Counted from the stretch's first letter, positions 33,385 to 42,972 are shown. The stretch is 64,000 bases of DNA from CALJXB01 sp965225935 (GCA_965225935.1 CBDDCC010000010.1:62001-126000), one strand, 5' to 3'. Made by a program: numbers and translations. The notes: generated by a model not told the origin, from the sequence alone.

Positions 33385-34389
33385 CTAACCGAACTTGGTC
33401 AGATAGTCCTCCGCCAGGCGGCAGGACTCGGTCGTGAACCGCGGGGCGATGTCGCGGGCGAAGGCGATGCGGTGCCGCTGGTAGCCGACCCAGCCGATCA
33501 GTTGCAGGCGGCGCAGCATGACGAGGGTCGGGATCTCCGCTTCCATGTCCGCCGGCACCTCGGCGATCCTCCTGTAGCCCGTCAGCCAGCAGTCGATCAG
33601 CTTCGGGACGTCGGGTCGCTCCTCCAGGAAGCTGAGGGCCGTCGCCAGGTCGTAGAGGTACCAGCCGAAGCCGCAGTCGTCGAAATCGATGACGGCGGTG
33701 CGGTCGCCTTCGACCAGCAGGTTGGCGAGCCTGAGGTCGGCGTGGATCAGGCCGAAGCGCTCCCGGTCCCTGGGAAGGGCGGCGAGCCGCTGGCGCACCA
33801 CCCGGTCGAGGCGGGCGAGCAGCGCCAGGGTCTCGCCTTCGATCCCGTGGCCCGCCTGCCAGGGGCCCCAGTTCAACTGGTCGTCCAGGATGATCTCGGG
33901 CGTCCAGGAGTGACGCTGGAACTCCTCTGGCGGCTCCCAGCGCTTTGCGTGGCCGTGCATCCGCGCCGAGATCTCGCCGAGCCGCTCGAAGCCGGGCTCC
34001 AGGTCGTCCTCGGGCGGCTCCCGGCCGCTCAGGAAGCTGTAGACGGCGGCGTGCCGCGGCTTGTCGACGCCGGGCCCGTCGAAGGTCCGGAGCAGCGCGC
34101 CGTCCTTGGCCGCGAGCACCACGGGCACCGCGATGTCGGTATCCCGCCTGAGCGCCATCAGCCAGGTGAGCTCCGAGGCGATGGCCGGAGGCGTGTGATA
34201 GGCGAGGCGTCCCGAGTTCACCCGGATCACGTGATCCTCGGCCCGGTCCGGATCTCTGACCAGATAGACCCTGTTCTCGGATTCGCTGAGAAGCGAGACC
34301 CGGGTCCGCGGAGAGAAGTCGTAGTGCCGGATCAGCCCTTTCGCCTCCCGGTCGATGGCGCGGGCCAGGTCTTCCTTTCTCGACGTCAC
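33385..34389 (-). CDS. Aminoglycoside-phosphotransferase-fold kinase (homoserine-kinase-II-like)
   Basis: This 334-aa kinase-like protein has the catalytic loop IHADLRLANLLV (HxDxxxxN, about 215-226) and the metal-binding VIDFDDCG (about 232-239). The phosphotransferase-enzyme family includes homoserine kinase ThrB-II, choline/ethanolamine kinases and antibiotic kinases. The N-terminal lobe (SENRVYLVRDPD, IRVNSGR) supports an ATP site. The true substrate cannot be assigned. It stands alone on the minus strand. Confidence 0.87.
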   Translation of the reverse strand: MTSRKEDLARAIDREAKGLIRHYDFSPRTRVSLLSESENRVYLVRDPDRAEDHVIRVNSGRLAYHTPPAIASELTWLMALRRDTDIAVPVVLAAKDGALLRTFDGPGVDKPRHAAVYSFLSGREPPEDDLEPGFERLGEISARMHGHAKRWEPPEEFQRHSWTPEIILDDQLNWGPWQAGHGIEGETLALLARLDRVVRQRLAALPRDRERFGLIHADLRLANLLVEGDRTAVIDFDDCGFGWYLYDLATALSFLEERPDVPKLIDCWLTGYRRIAEVPADMEAEIPTLVMLRRLQLIGWVGYQRHRIAFARDIAPRFTTESCRLAEDYLTKFG

Positions 34390-34704
34390 GGGGCCTCCAT
34401 GCTAGCCGCCATGGCTGGTTGGAGGACTCTCGGGCCGGCTTGCTCCAACGATTTCGATTGCGCCGTTCGGCATCGGCCGTCGAACGCCTCCAAGCACTCA
34501 CCGGCACCTTCGGGCAAAACGAGCGCGAAGCCAAGCGAGGCCGGAAGTGAGGCGCGCGGGATCTTGCCCGTGGTCACGCGAGGGGCGCTTCGCGGGCTCC
34601 GAGGCGCCTGACCGAGCGTCTTACCGATGCGCCTTCCCGGCGCTTCCCGGTTGTGCGAACGTCGGCCGGAGGGTATCTGAGCCGGGACGGAAAGGGTTCG
34701 GCGA
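34390..34704. other. 315-bp gap between divergent genes
   Basis: This interval must hold the promoters of the APH-fold kinase gene (leftward) and the PLD lipoprotein gene (rightward). No clear operator, terminator or small gene is visible; short frames on both strands are shadows of GC-rich codon bias. Confidence 0.4.
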
Positions 34705-36249
34705 ATGGCGATGCAGAGCGCTTGCAGGCCTTTCTTGGCGCTTCTGGTTTCGGGCATGCTGGTGATGGCTTGCTCGAGCCCGCCGGAGGACTATCCGCGC
34801 ACCAGGTCGACGGCGATCTCCGACCATTCCCATACGACCTTGGGGCGGATCTTCGAGGAAGCCCTAGCGCAGCACCCGGACCGGTCCGGTTTCGCCATCG
34901 TCCGCAGTGGACGCGCCGCCTTCTTGGACCGCATCGCCCTCGCCGACTTGGCCGAAAAGAGCCTCGATCTCCAGTACTATCTCTGGGAAGCCGACATGAC
35001 CGGCCGGATCCTCGCCGAACGCCTGGTCCGGGCCGCCGACCGCGGTGTGCGGGTCCGCGTTCTCGTCGACGACATCGGCCTCGCCGGGCGGGACTCGGTG
35101 ATTGCGGCTCTCGACGCCCATCCGAAGATCGAGATCCGCATCTTCAACCCTTTCGCCCACCGGAGCGCGCGGGTCTTCGACTTCCTGACCGACCTGCGCC
35201 GGATCAATCACCGCATGCACAACAAGCTCATGGTGGCGGACAACGCGGTGGCGATCGTCGGCGGCCGGAACGTCGGCAATCATTACTTCGGCGTCGCGAC
35301 AGACGCCAATTTCCGGGATCTGGACGCCGCCGCGGCGGGCCCGGTGGTTCGGCAGGTGTCCCTGGTGTTCGACTACTTCTGGAACGGCGACTGGTCGGTT
35401 CCCATCGCTGCGCTCATGGAGGCGCCTGCCACGACCGGGGACCTGGAGGCCCTGACCGTTGCGATGCGAGAGCGCATCGCTGAAGACACCTATCCCTTTC
35501 CGCTCGATCAGGAGGTGGCCGAGCTCAAGTCCCAGCTGATGTCCTTGCGCGACCAGTTCATCTGGGCGCCCGGGACGGTCGTGTGGGACGACCCGGCGGT
35601 GATCGGAAAGCAAAACGTCGCCGGCGGTTCCTTGATAACGGGTTTCTTCAAGGAAACGGACGCTCTCGAAGACGAACTGCTGATCGAAGCCGCCTACTTC
35701 GTTCCGGGAGAACAGGGCGTCGCGGTGATCAAGGCCTTGACGGAGCGAGGCGTCCGGGTCCGCATTCTCACCAACTCCCTCGCGTCGAACGACGTCATCG
35801 CCGCCCACGCCGGCCATGCCAACTACCGCAAAGCGGTGGTGGCAAGCGGGGCGGAACTCTACGAGATGCGCCCGGACGCCGGGGGCGCGGACCAATCCGT
35901 CGTCTCCTTCGAATCGAAGGCAGCGCTGCACACCAAGGCCTTCGTCTTCGACCGCAAGGCGGTCTTCATCGGCAGCTTCAATCTCGATCCGCGCTCGGCC
36001 AACATCAACACGGAAGTGGGACTCTACATCGAAAGCCCGGAACTAGCCGAGCAGGTGATCGCCTACATGGACGAGGGCGTGCGGCCGGAGAACAGCTACC
36101 GGGTGCTGCTCGACGAGGCGGACTGCGTCCTTTGGGTCACCGAGAACGACGGCCAGGAAGTGCGCTACGAGTCCGAGCCGGAGACGAGCTTCGGACAGCG
36201 GTTCCTGTCTGGCTTCATCGGCATCCTGCCGATCGAGAGCCAGCTCTGA
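34705..36249 (+). CDS. Phospholipase-D family lipoprotein (cardiolipin-synthase C-like)
   Basis: This 514-aa protein has a lipoprotein signal with lipobox LVMAC (Cys23) and two HKD motifs: HNKLMVADNAVAIVGGRN (about 172-189) and HTKAFVFDRKAVFIGSFN (about 410-427). The layout matches YmdC/ClsC-type phosphatidyltransferases and related periplasmic PLD proteins that make or remodel cardiolipin-type lipids. Its TGA overlaps the ATG of the next gene, implying coupling to a secreted cysteine-rich protein. Confidence 0.9.
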   Translation: MAMQSACRPFLALLVSGMLVMACSSPPEDYPRTRSTAISDHSHTTLGRIFEEALAQHPDRSGFAIVRSGRAAFLDRIALADLAEKSLDLQYYLWEADMTGRILAERLVRAADRGVRVRVLVDDIGLAGRDSVIAALDAHPKIEIRIFNPFAHRSARVFDFLTDLRRINHRMHNKLMVADNAVAIVGGRNVGNHYFGVATDANFRDLDAAAAGPVVRQVSLVFDYFWNGDWSVPIAALMEAPATTGDLEALTVAMRERIAEDTYPFPLDQEVAELKSQLMSLRDQFIWAPGTVVWDDPAVIGKQNVAGGSLITGFFKETDALEDELLIEAAYFVPGEQGVAVIKALTERGVRVRILTNSLASNDVIAAHAGHANYRKAVVASGAELYEMRPDAGGADQSVVSFESKAALHTKAFVFDRKAVFIGSFNLDPRSANINTEVGLYIESPELAEQVIAYMDEGVRPENSYRVLLDEADCVLWVTENDGQEVRYESEPETSFGQRFLSGFIGILPIESQL

Positions 36250-36821
36250 TGCCTGGCGGCACTAGAAAACCGCCGAGGGGTCTCGTGAAGGTCAAGTCGG
36301 CTTGCTGCCTGACGTTTCTGGCGGCGGCTCTCTCAGCCGTGGCCGGCGGTGCGCGGGCGGGTGGCGACGACGCGGCGGAGGAGGGTGATCCCTTCGCCTA
36401 CTGCGCGGCCGTGGTCACCGCTGACCGGCCGGGGCCGCCCTACGACGGGCCGGCGGTGCCCCCGGGTGTGGTGGAGGGCCTGCGGCGCGCTCTCAATCTG
36501 GCGCCGGACATGCCCGGCGATCTGATCGCCCGCGGGACCCGGTGGCGCTGCATGGAGGGTGCGGTCTACGGCTGCTTCGTCGGCGCCAACCTGCCCTGTT
36601 CCGAGAAGGCGGACGAAAGCCGCGTGCCCAGCCCCGCCATGAACGACTTCTGCGAGGAGAACCCGGGCTCCGAGGCCATCCCCATGGCGGTGACCGGGCG
36701 AGCCACCGTCTACGCGTGGCGCTGCCGGGACGGCGGACCCGAGATCCTCCGCCGGGTGGCGGAGGCGGACCCGCGGGGCTTCATCGCCAAGGTCTGGCAC
36801 CGGCTCGCGCCACCTGGATGA
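36249..36821 (+). CDS. Secreted cysteine-containing protein of unknown function
   Basis: This 190-aa protein has a Sec signal (VKSACCLTFLAAALSAVAGG, cleavage near ARAGG) and a mature part with seven Cys residues (for example RWRCMEGAVYGCFVGANLPC and NDFCEENPG), suggesting disulfides in the periplasm. I do not recognise the family. Its ATG overlaps the PLD gene stop (TGATG). The mature segment ends with RATVYAWRCRDGGPEILRRV-like sequence typical of small conserved alphaproteobacterial envelope proteins, but no function can be stated. Confidence 0.75.
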   Translation: MPGGTRKPPRGLVKVKSACCLTFLAAALSAVAGGARAGGDDAAEEGDPFAYCAAVVTADRPGPPYDGPAVPPGVVEGLRRALNLAPDMPGDLIARGTRWRCMEGAVYGCFVGANLPCSEKADESRVPSPAMNDFCEENPGSEAIPMAVTGRATVYAWRCRDGGPEILRRVAEADPRGFIAKVWHRLAPPG

Positions 36822-36828
36822 CGGCGGC

Positions 36829-37713
36829 CTACTCTGGCGGCTCGGCGCCGAGGCGTTCCGCGTCGGCGAAGAGCTCCCCCAGATATAGCTTCGTGGCGTC
36901 GGCCAGCACGTCCCGGTGGAGGCGCATGTCGTCGGCGAACACGGCCTGGGAGGCCTCCTGGTCGAGGATGGCCGTGCCCATGAGGTCCAGCGCCGCCTCC
37001 CGGTCCTCGCCCTCGAAGTAGACTAGGCGCTTGTCCGAGTACATGGAGGTGTGCAGGAGCCGGGCGAAGTACTGCAGGAAGTTCTCGTCCTTGTGGGCCA
37101 TGTGGGGCCCCATGACCAGGACCCGCAGGCCGGCCCAGTCCTCCGCCGAGAGCACCTGTTCCTTCAGCCGCAGCATCTCTGCATGACAGGCGTCGAGCTG
37201 CACTCGGGTGGCGCCCGCGAAGCAGGCGTGCAGGTCCGGCACGTTAGCGCGGCAGTAGGCCGTCAGCTCAGCCGTGCTCATCCGGCCCTCGGCGAGAACC
37301 CCATCGAGGAAGGCGAGGCTGCGCGCGTGAATCTCGACCGGATGGCTCAGCAGTCCGGCCTCGACGACCTCGCGGGTGTCCAGAGCATCGGCCGTGGCGG
37401 CGAGCTCCGCCCGGTAGGCCCGCAGCTCGTCGAGCAGCTCCGGCACCATGGGTTCGTCGTCCTCGAGGCGGCCGCTCAGCAGACAGTAGATGGCGAGGGG
37501 CACATGGCCCAGGGTCTTGAGCCGGTCGTAGGGCGGCGGGCGCATCCCGGAAATGACCTCCGGCTCCCGGCCCCGATGATAGAACAGCATGACATCGTCG
37601 ACGATGAGCAAGAGGGCGCGGTGCATCTGCGCCTCGAGCCTCCGTCGCCGCGCTGCCTCGTAGGTGGCGACGAAGCGTTCGTCCAGCGCGGCCGCCCTTT
37701 CCTCTGGTGTCAT
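36829..37713 (-). CDS. Conserved hypothetical protein, function unknown
   Basis: This soluble, Leu/Ala/Glu-rich, largely helical protein of 294 aa begins MTPEERAAALDERFVATYEA. I see no signal peptide, metal motif or known catalytic pattern. Conserved-looking stretches include VDDVMLFYHRGREPEVISGM and LVMGPHMAHKDENFLQYFAR. An alternative upstream ATG at 37794 would add 27 atypical residues. It converges with the upstream operon (7-bp gap) and may be transcribed alone. Confidence 0.7.
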   Translation of the reverse strand: MTPEERAAALDERFVATYEAARRRRLEAQMHRALLLIVDDVMLFYHRGREPEVISGMRPPPYDRLKTLGHVPLAIYCLLSGRLEDDEPMVPELLDELRAYRAELAATADALDTREVVEAGLLSHPVEIHARSLAFLDGVLAEGRMSTAELTAYCRANVPDLHACFAGATRVQLDACHAEMLRLKEQVLSAEDWAGLRVLVMGPHMAHKDENFLQYFARLLHTSMYSDKRLVYFEGEDREAALDLMGTAILDQEASQAVFADDMRLHRDVLADATKLYLGELFADAERLGAEPPE

Positions 37714-37896
37714 GTTCCGGCTCCCGACCCAAAGTGCCACACCGACCGTGAGGCAGATGCGCGAGCCTACCACGCCGCCGCACGGCGGTCCCATCGTGCG
37801 CAGGAGCGAGGCTGCGCCGTAGTCGGCCTTGGCGATGAAGGAGGGAAGGGGCCCGCCGCCTCATCACCGAGCGGTCGCGCGTTTACCAGAAAAGAA

Positions 37897-37921
37897 GGAA
37901 GCGCGGATGGTCCGCGCTTCC
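37897..37921 (-). terminator. Rho-independent terminator of the di-haem peroxidase gene
   Basis: GGAAGCGCGGA (37897-37907) and TCCGCGCTTCC (37911-37921) form a perfect 11-bp stem with a 3-nt loop. On the minus strand the stem is followed by TTCTTTTCTGG, a U-rich tail. It lies 28 bp after the stop codon of the cytochrome peroxidase gene. Confidence 0.85.
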
Positions 37922-37948
37922 TCAGCTTTGCGGTTGTGCCGGCCGGTT

Positions 37949-39004
37949 CTACTTGGTGATCACCTCGCCCGAGGGCCGCGGCGTAGCTCCGGTTTCCGGG
38001 GGCAGCACCGGATAGGTCACGGTGGGCATGGTGCCGGTCAGGGATTCGAGGAAGGCGGTGATGGCCAAGACCTCCTCCTCGTTCAACTCCTCGCCGAGCT
38101 GAGAAGTGCCCATGATGGCCACGGCCTCTTCCAGGCCCCAGACCCGGCCAGAGTGGAAGTAGGGCGCCGTCACCGCGATGTTGCGCAGCGGCGAGGCGCG
38201 GAAGACGTAAGAATCGTCCGCGGTGGCCGTGACCGCGAAGCGGCCCTTGTCGCCCTCGGGCAGCACGTCGCCGCCCGGGCGCTCGACCACGCCGAAGGGA
38301 TAGTAGCCGGTGCCGCCGACGTTGATGCCGTTGTGGCAGGCGGCGCAGCCCTTGTCCATGAAGAGAGCGAGGCCGGTCTTCTGCAGGTCGCTGAGAGCCG
38401 CATCGTCGCCGTTCAGGTAGGCGTCGAAGGGCGCCGGCGTGATCAGGGTCGCTTCGAAGGCCTCGATGGCCTTGGCCATGTTGTCGAAGGAGACCGGGTC
38501 GCTCTCGCCGGGAAAGGCCTCTTCGAACCAGGCGACGTACTGCGGCATGGAGCTGAGCGTGAGGACAACGTTCTCGGGGGTATTGGCCATCTCGACGCCG
38601 GCCTGCACGGGCCCCTTGGCCTGGGCCTTCAAGTCTTCGGCCCGGCCGTCCCAGAACTGGGCCTCGTTGAAGACGGAGTTGAGCGCCGTCGGCGCGTTGC
38701 GCGGCCCCTTCTGCCAACCGTGGCCGATCGAGGTCTCCAGGTTGTCGTCGCCGCCGGTCGCCAGGTTGTGGCAGGAGTTGCAGGAGAAGACGCCGGAGGC
38801 GGAGAGCCTGGGGTCGAAGAACAGCGCCTTGCCGAGCGCGATCTTCTCCGGTGTGATCGGGTTGTCGCGCACCGCCGGAATGGTCGATGGCAGGGGCTTG
38901 AAGTATTCCAGCGCCATATCGAGCGTATCATCGGCCTCCGCTGCCCCGGCGAAGGCCGCCAGGACAAGCGAACAGACGAGGAGCGATTGCAAGAAGTGCC
39001 TCAT
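37949..39004 (-). CDS. Di-haem cytochrome c peroxidase / MauG family protein
   Basis: This 351-aa periplasmic protein has a signal peptide (LVCSLVLAAFAGAAEA) and two c-type haem sites: CNSCH (about 78) and CAACH (about 220). The family either reduces hydrogen peroxide with electrons from cytochrome c or carries out MauG-like oxidations. The start at 39004 is preferred because AAGAGG precedes it; upstream in-frame ATGs at 39019 and 39088 lack one. It ends with a strong terminator, so it is probably monocistronic. Confidence 0.92.
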   Translation of the reverse strand: MRHFLQSLLVCSLVLAAFAGAAEADDTLDMALEYFKPLPSTIPAVRDNPITPEKIALGKALFFDPRLSASGVFSCNSCHNLATGGDDNLETSIGHGWQKGPRNAPTALNSVFNEAQFWDGRAEDLKAQAKGPVQAGVEMANTPENVVLTLSSMPQYVAWFEEAFPGESDPVSFDNMAKAIEAFEATLITPAPFDAYLNGDDAALSDLQKTGLALFMDKGCAACHNGINVGGTGYYPFGVVERPGGDVLPEGDKGRFAVTATADDSYVFRASPLRNIAVTAPYFHSGRVWGLEEAVAIMGTSQLGEELNEEEVLAITAFLESLTGTMPTVTYPVLPPETGATPRPSGEVITK

Positions 39005-39337
39005 TTCAGACCTCTTCATTGGAAGGTTTCGACGGTTGGCTAGAGGGGATACCTGGACGAAACCTAGGGCCTTTTCTGCGTGTAACATTGAGGTATATCA
39101 ATAGCTATGGATTTTCTTTGGAATTGAACTAAGTTAGGTGGATGACAGCCTGGCCCCCTACGAAAGCCTTGGCTCGCTCTCGATCCGGAACCTCTTTCCG
39201 TGCCGCAAGCCCGACACGCGGCCAAATGGCTGCTTCCTCGACGTTGTACGGAATGCCCCCTGCCGGCGAAGGAGCAAGCGGGCTATCATTCGCCCCGAGG
39301 GCGTTCGAAAGATGAAGGACGAAGGAGAGAGCCCCCC
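39005..39337. other. 333-bp divergent control region
   Basis: The interval separates the leftward peroxidase gene from the rightward SDR gene. Positions 39085-39140 are AT-rich (TATATCAATAGC and similar) and probably contain the peroxidase promoter. AAGGAGAG at 39319-39326 is the ribosome-binding site of the SDR. No gene or clear operator is seen. Confidence 0.4.
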
Positions 39338-40108
39338 GTGACCGCGAGGCCCGATTTTTCGCTGGATGACAAGGTGGTGATGATCACCGGTGCCTCCCGG
39401 GGGCTCGGCCGGGCGATGGCCGCGGCCATGGCGGGGGCCGGCGCGAGGCTGGTGCTCTGCGGCCGCGACAGGAACGCCCTCGAGGCGCAGGTGGCGGCGC
39501 TGGGCGCGGACGGCGCGGCGGCCCGGGAGATCGCCTTCGACCTCCGGGACCGCGCCGCCGTCGAGGCGGCGGTGCGGGACGTGGTCCAGACCGAGGGCCG
39601 GCTCGACGTGCTGTTGAACAACGCTGGGCTGCAGCACCGACAGCCCTTGACCGAGCTTGCCGACGACGACTGGGACAGGATGGTCGAGACGAACCTGACC
39701 TCCTGCTTCCGGCTGGCGCGGGCCGCCGCGCGCCACATGGTCGGCCGCGGCGAGGGACGGATCATCAACACCGCGTCGGTCATGGGACCTCTGGCCCGTC
39801 CGACGGTCGCCGCCTATGTGGCGACCAAGGGCGGGCTCGCGGCGCTGACCCGGGCGCTGGCGGTCGAGCTCGGTCCGAAGGGGATCGCCTGCAACGCCAT
39901 CGCACCCGGCTTCTTCGCCACCGACATGACCGAGGCGCTGGTGGCGGACCGAGACTTCGCCGCCTACATCGAGCAGCGCGTGCCGCTCGGCCGCTGGGGC
40001 GCGCCGGAAGAGGTCGCCGGGGCGGCCGTGTTCCTCGCCTCGCCGGCCGCCTCCTACGTCAACGGCCATGTGCTCTTCGTCGACGGCGGCCTGACCGCGG
40101 CGCTCTGA
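39338..40108 (+). CDS. Short-chain dehydrogenase/reductase, gluconate-5-dehydrogenase-like
   Basis: This 256-aa classical SDR has the cofactor motif TGASRGLGRA (about 18-27), NNAG (about 93-96), catalytic Ser in NTASVMG (about 146) and YVATK (Tyr about 159, Lys 163). The C-terminal SPAASYVNGHVLFVDGG motif is typical of SDRs acting on sugar acids and 3-oxoacyl compounds. The GTG start at 39338 is set by AAGGAGAG eight bases upstream. Its exact substrate is unknown. Confidence 0.92.
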   Translation: MTARPDFSLDDKVVMITGASRGLGRAMAAAMAGAGARLVLCGRDRNALEAQVAALGADGAAAREIAFDLRDRAAVEAAVRDVVQTEGRLDVLLNNAGLQHRQPLTELADDDWDRMVETNLTSCFRLARAAARHMVGRGEGRIINTASVMGPLARPTVAAYVATKGGLAALTRALAVELGPKGIACNAIAPGFFATDMTEALVADRDFAAYIEQRVPLGRWGAPEEVAGAAVFLASPAASYVNGHVLFVDGGLTAAL

Positions 40109-40222
40109 GGCGCGACGGCCCCAAAGCGCCTATGCCTTGATGGCGCCGGGATGGAAAGCGAGCGGCATGATCCTGGCCAGTGTCCGGGGCTCGGCCGCCC
40201 GACCATCCGGAAGGGGAGGAGC

Positions 40223-40996
40223 CTAGGCGCCGCGGCGCAGCACCATGCGGTAGGCCTGGCAGGTGAGGGCGATCGCGCCGGGGAAGCGCACGTCCAGGGC
40301 GGCGCGCTTCTCGGCCGGGATCTTGGCGGCGTCGAAAGCGCCGTGGGACGTGGCCTCCAGCCAGTCGCAAAGGGAGGGGAGGTCCTCGTACTCGAGGGGG
40401 AAGTCGGGGCTCTCGAAGACGACGGCCTCGAAACCGCACGCGGCGATCGTGTCCCGCCACGCGGCTTCGCCGAGGAAGCGGTTTTCCCCCAGGTGGCTCT
40501 CGCCGTCGGGCATCAGGCGGACGAGTTCCACCAAGAGCCCGACGTAGGCGCGCAGGAACTCCGCGACGAAGCGGCCGCCGGGACGCAGCACCCGTCGGAC
40601 CTCGCCCAGCATCGCCGGCTGGTCCAGGATCCAGTGGATGGCGTAGTTGGAATAGACGAGGTCGAGAGACCCGTCCGCCACGCCCTCGAGGTCGGTGCCC
40701 GAGGCCTGCCGGAACTCGAGATGGTCCAGCCCCGGAGGCCTGTTGGCCTTTGCCTGTTGCAGGCGGGCAGGGTTGGGGTCCACCGCCACGACCCGGCCGG
40801 ATGGCCCCACCCGCCGGGCCAGCTCGGCGGCGAGTTCGCCCGTGCCGCAGCCGAGGTCCAGCACCCACTCGCCTGCCATCGGCGCGGCGATCTCGATCAG
40901 CGCAAGACCGCGCGTCCGCTGCCAATGGCTGTTCTCGGCGTAGCGCCGGGCGAGCTCCGCCGTGTCGCGCAGGGAACCGGCCGGCAGGTCCCTCAT
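40223..40996 (-). CDS. Class I SAM-dependent methyltransferase (trans-aconitate 2-methyltransferase-like)
   Basis: This 257-aa methyltransferase has SAM motif I VLDLGCGTGELAAELA (about 45-60), acidic motif VVAVDPNPARLQ, and post-motif LVYSNYAIHWILDQPAML (about 115-132), which resembles Tam, trans-aconitate methyltransferase. The substrate is not certain. It converges on the SDR gene, with 114 bp between the stops. Confidence 0.9.
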   Translation of the reverse strand: MRDLPAGSLRDTAELARRYAENSHWQRTRGLALIEIAAPMAGEWVLDLGCGTGELAAELARRVGPSGRVVAVDPNPARLQQAKANRPPGLDHLEFRQASGTDLEGVADGSLDLVYSNYAIHWILDQPAMLGEVRRVLRPGGRFVAEFLRAYVGLLVELVRLMPDGESHLGENRFLGEAAWRDTIAACGFEAVVFESPDFPLEYEDLPSLCDWLEATSHGAFDAAKIPAEKRAALDVRFPGAIALTCQAYRMVLRRGA

Positions 40997-41124
40997 CTTG
41001 CGCTCCTTGGATGTTCGGATTTCGCGACGCTCATGGCATCAGGATAAAGACTGCGTTTCCGGCGGCCAAATACGGAGGTCGCGTGGCTGGGCGTTGCGCC
41101 GATCTGCCCACGTTTCTGGCCGTC

Positions 41125-42972
41125 CTATTGGCGTACCGGCAGGACCAGGCTGGATTTGCGTTCGCCCCCGTAGTGCAGCGTGACCGTCGGAATCTCCTCG
41201 AACAGCAGGGACTCCGTGTTGTCGGCGTCGGCGCCCATGATGGCCAGGCGAACCCGGTCCCCCTTCTTGAAGGTCGTCGCCGTCGCCAGCAGGAAGAACT
41301 CGAGCTCGACCACCTCGCCCGGAGACAGGGTCTGCACGTCGGCCTTGGCGTGGCTGTGGTAGGGCAGGCCGAAGTTCTTCCAGGGGGCGGGGCGGCGCTT
41401 GCGCTGGGAGGCCCGCAGGATGCCCTCGCTGACGTAGTGGGAGACGCCCTTGCCGTCGACCCGTTCGAGCAGGGCGTGGAAGTCCCCGTCGTTGGCGGTC
41501 GAGGAGACGTAGAGGGTCACCACCGGAAAGCCGATGATTTCGGTGTCGGCCGCCAGGGGCTCCGACGTGTAGCTAAGGCTCTTCTTGTCGTTCGCCGTCA
41601 TGTCGGGATAGTCGAGGGGAAAGCCGAAAACCGCGTTCCAACGGGAGTTGGGGCCGGTCGTCGTGGTGTAGTCCAGACGATAGGCGTCGGAGCCCTCCGT
41701 CGGCGCAGGCGGGCCGCTCGCGAGCGTCCGCTCCTTGGCGAGATGATAGGTTTGGCTGCCGATCCCTGGAGGCGGCCAGGCGGCGCTTTCGCGCCAGACG
41801 TGCGCCATCTCGGGGCCGGTCAGGACCGAGTAGTTCACCGCGGGCCCGTCCATGACGCCGTTCTCGATCCCTTTCAGCCAATAGTCGAACCAGCGGTGCT
41901 CCTCCGTCGTGGTCAGGCGGTTGCGCTCGTCGACGACATCTTGAGGGTCGCGCTTGGAGTTGTGAGTCCAGGGTCCGATCATCATTTTCTTGGGCCCGGC
42001 GTAGTTCTCGAACCAGAACAGCACGTCGGCGGTGAACATGTCGTTCCAGCCGTCCGATATGTACATGGGGATCGCAGCACGGTTGATCGCCTCGAGCCGG
42101 GCCGAGGGGCTGTTCCGGGCCCAGGCAAACTCCGGCTGGTCGTAGTCGCGGAAGGCGGCCGCGCGCAGGTGAGGCATCACCGGCCAGTTGCTGGCGTGCT
42201 GCGACTTCGCGGTTTCGAGCAGCAGGCCGTTCGGATCGTCGTCGACCGGCACGGAAGGCGCGATCACGTCCAGGCCGTGCCGAAGCTGGGCCCAGCGGTC
42301 CCATAGCCCGTCTCGAAGAACGCCGCCCGGGTAGACCGCGTAATAGAAGTCGAAGATCGAGACCAGTGGGAAGATGGCCTCCAGATGGGGCGGGTTCAAT
42401 CCGGCGACCATGAGCTGGGTGATGCCTTGATAGGAGCCGCCGACCATGCCGATCTTGCCGTTGCTCCAGGGCTGCGCGGCCAGCCATTCGACGATGTCGT
42501 AGGCGTCCCTGGTCTCGGTCGGCGAGAAGAGGCCATGATAGCGGCCGAAGGAAGCCGCCGTGCCCCGGATGGCAACCGCGGCGATGATGTAGCCGTGCCG
42601 GATCAGCTCCTCCGCGCCCTGGTCCTCGACGGCGGTGCCGACGCTTCCGTCGTCGTTGATGTCGGCCCGCTTGTAGGGCGTGTAGGTCCAGAGGACCGGC
42701 AGGGGCTCCTTCGCCTGCTGGCAGTCGATGGCGGGGATCATGACATCCGTCGCGAGCTTGCCGCCGTCCCGCACCTCCACGTAGAGGGACAGGCGCACCC
42801 AGGAATCATAGACCGGCTTCGAGTAGCCCTGGTACTTGCCGAACTCGGAGATCTTCTCGTCGCTCTCGGCGGGCTTGGCGGGCTCCAGGCGGTGACAGGA
42901 AGCGGCCGCGGCCAGACCGGGCGCCAGCAGCAGCGTGGTCAGGATGGCTGCGACGAAAGCGGCGGGCCTCAT
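41125..42972 (-). CDS. CocE/NonD-family serine hydrolase (X-Pro dipeptidyl-peptidase S15 fold), secreted
   Basis: This 615-aa protein has a Sec signal (AAILTTLLLAPGLAAAASC) and the S15/CocE layout: an alpha/beta hydrolase core with nucleophile in GMVGGSYQGITQL (Ser about 167), Asp in SDGWNDMF (about 309) and His in GPWTHNSK (about 341). A C-terminal jelly-roll domain spans about 430-610. Members hydrolyse esters, acylated amino compounds or X-Pro peptides; the substrate is unknown. The start at 42972 is set by GAGGGAG; a longer frame adds 18 basic residues before the signal. Cys42 at the cleavage region does not form a standard lipobox. Confidence 0.9.
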   Translation of the reverse strand: MRPAAFVAAILTTLLLAPGLAAAASCHRLEPAKPAESDEKISEFGKYQGYSKPVYDSWVRLSLYVEVRDGGKLATDVMIPAIDCQQAKEPLPVLWTYTPYKRADINDDGSVGTAVEDQGAEELIRHGYIIAAVAIRGTAASFGRYHGLFSPTETRDAYDIVEWLAAQPWSNGKIGMVGGSYQGITQLMVAGLNPPHLEAIFPLVSIFDFYYAVYPGGVLRDGLWDRWAQLRHGLDVIAPSVPVDDDPNGLLLETAKSQHASNWPVMPHLRAAAFRDYDQPEFAWARNSPSARLEAINRAAIPMYISDGWNDMFTADVLFWFENYAGPKKMMIGPWTHNSKRDPQDVVDERNRLTTTEEHRWFDYWLKGIENGVMDGPAVNYSVLTGPEMAHVWRESAAWPPPGIGSQTYHLAKERTLASGPPAPTEGSDAYRLDYTTTTGPNSRWNAVFGFPLDYPDMTANDKKSLSYTSEPLAADTEIIGFPVVTLYVSSTANDGDFHALLERVDGKGVSHYVSEGILRASQRKRRPAPWKNFGLPYHSHAKADVQTLSPGEVVELEFFLLATATTFKKGDRVRLAIMGADADNTESLLFEEIPTVTLHYGGERKSSLVLPVRQ

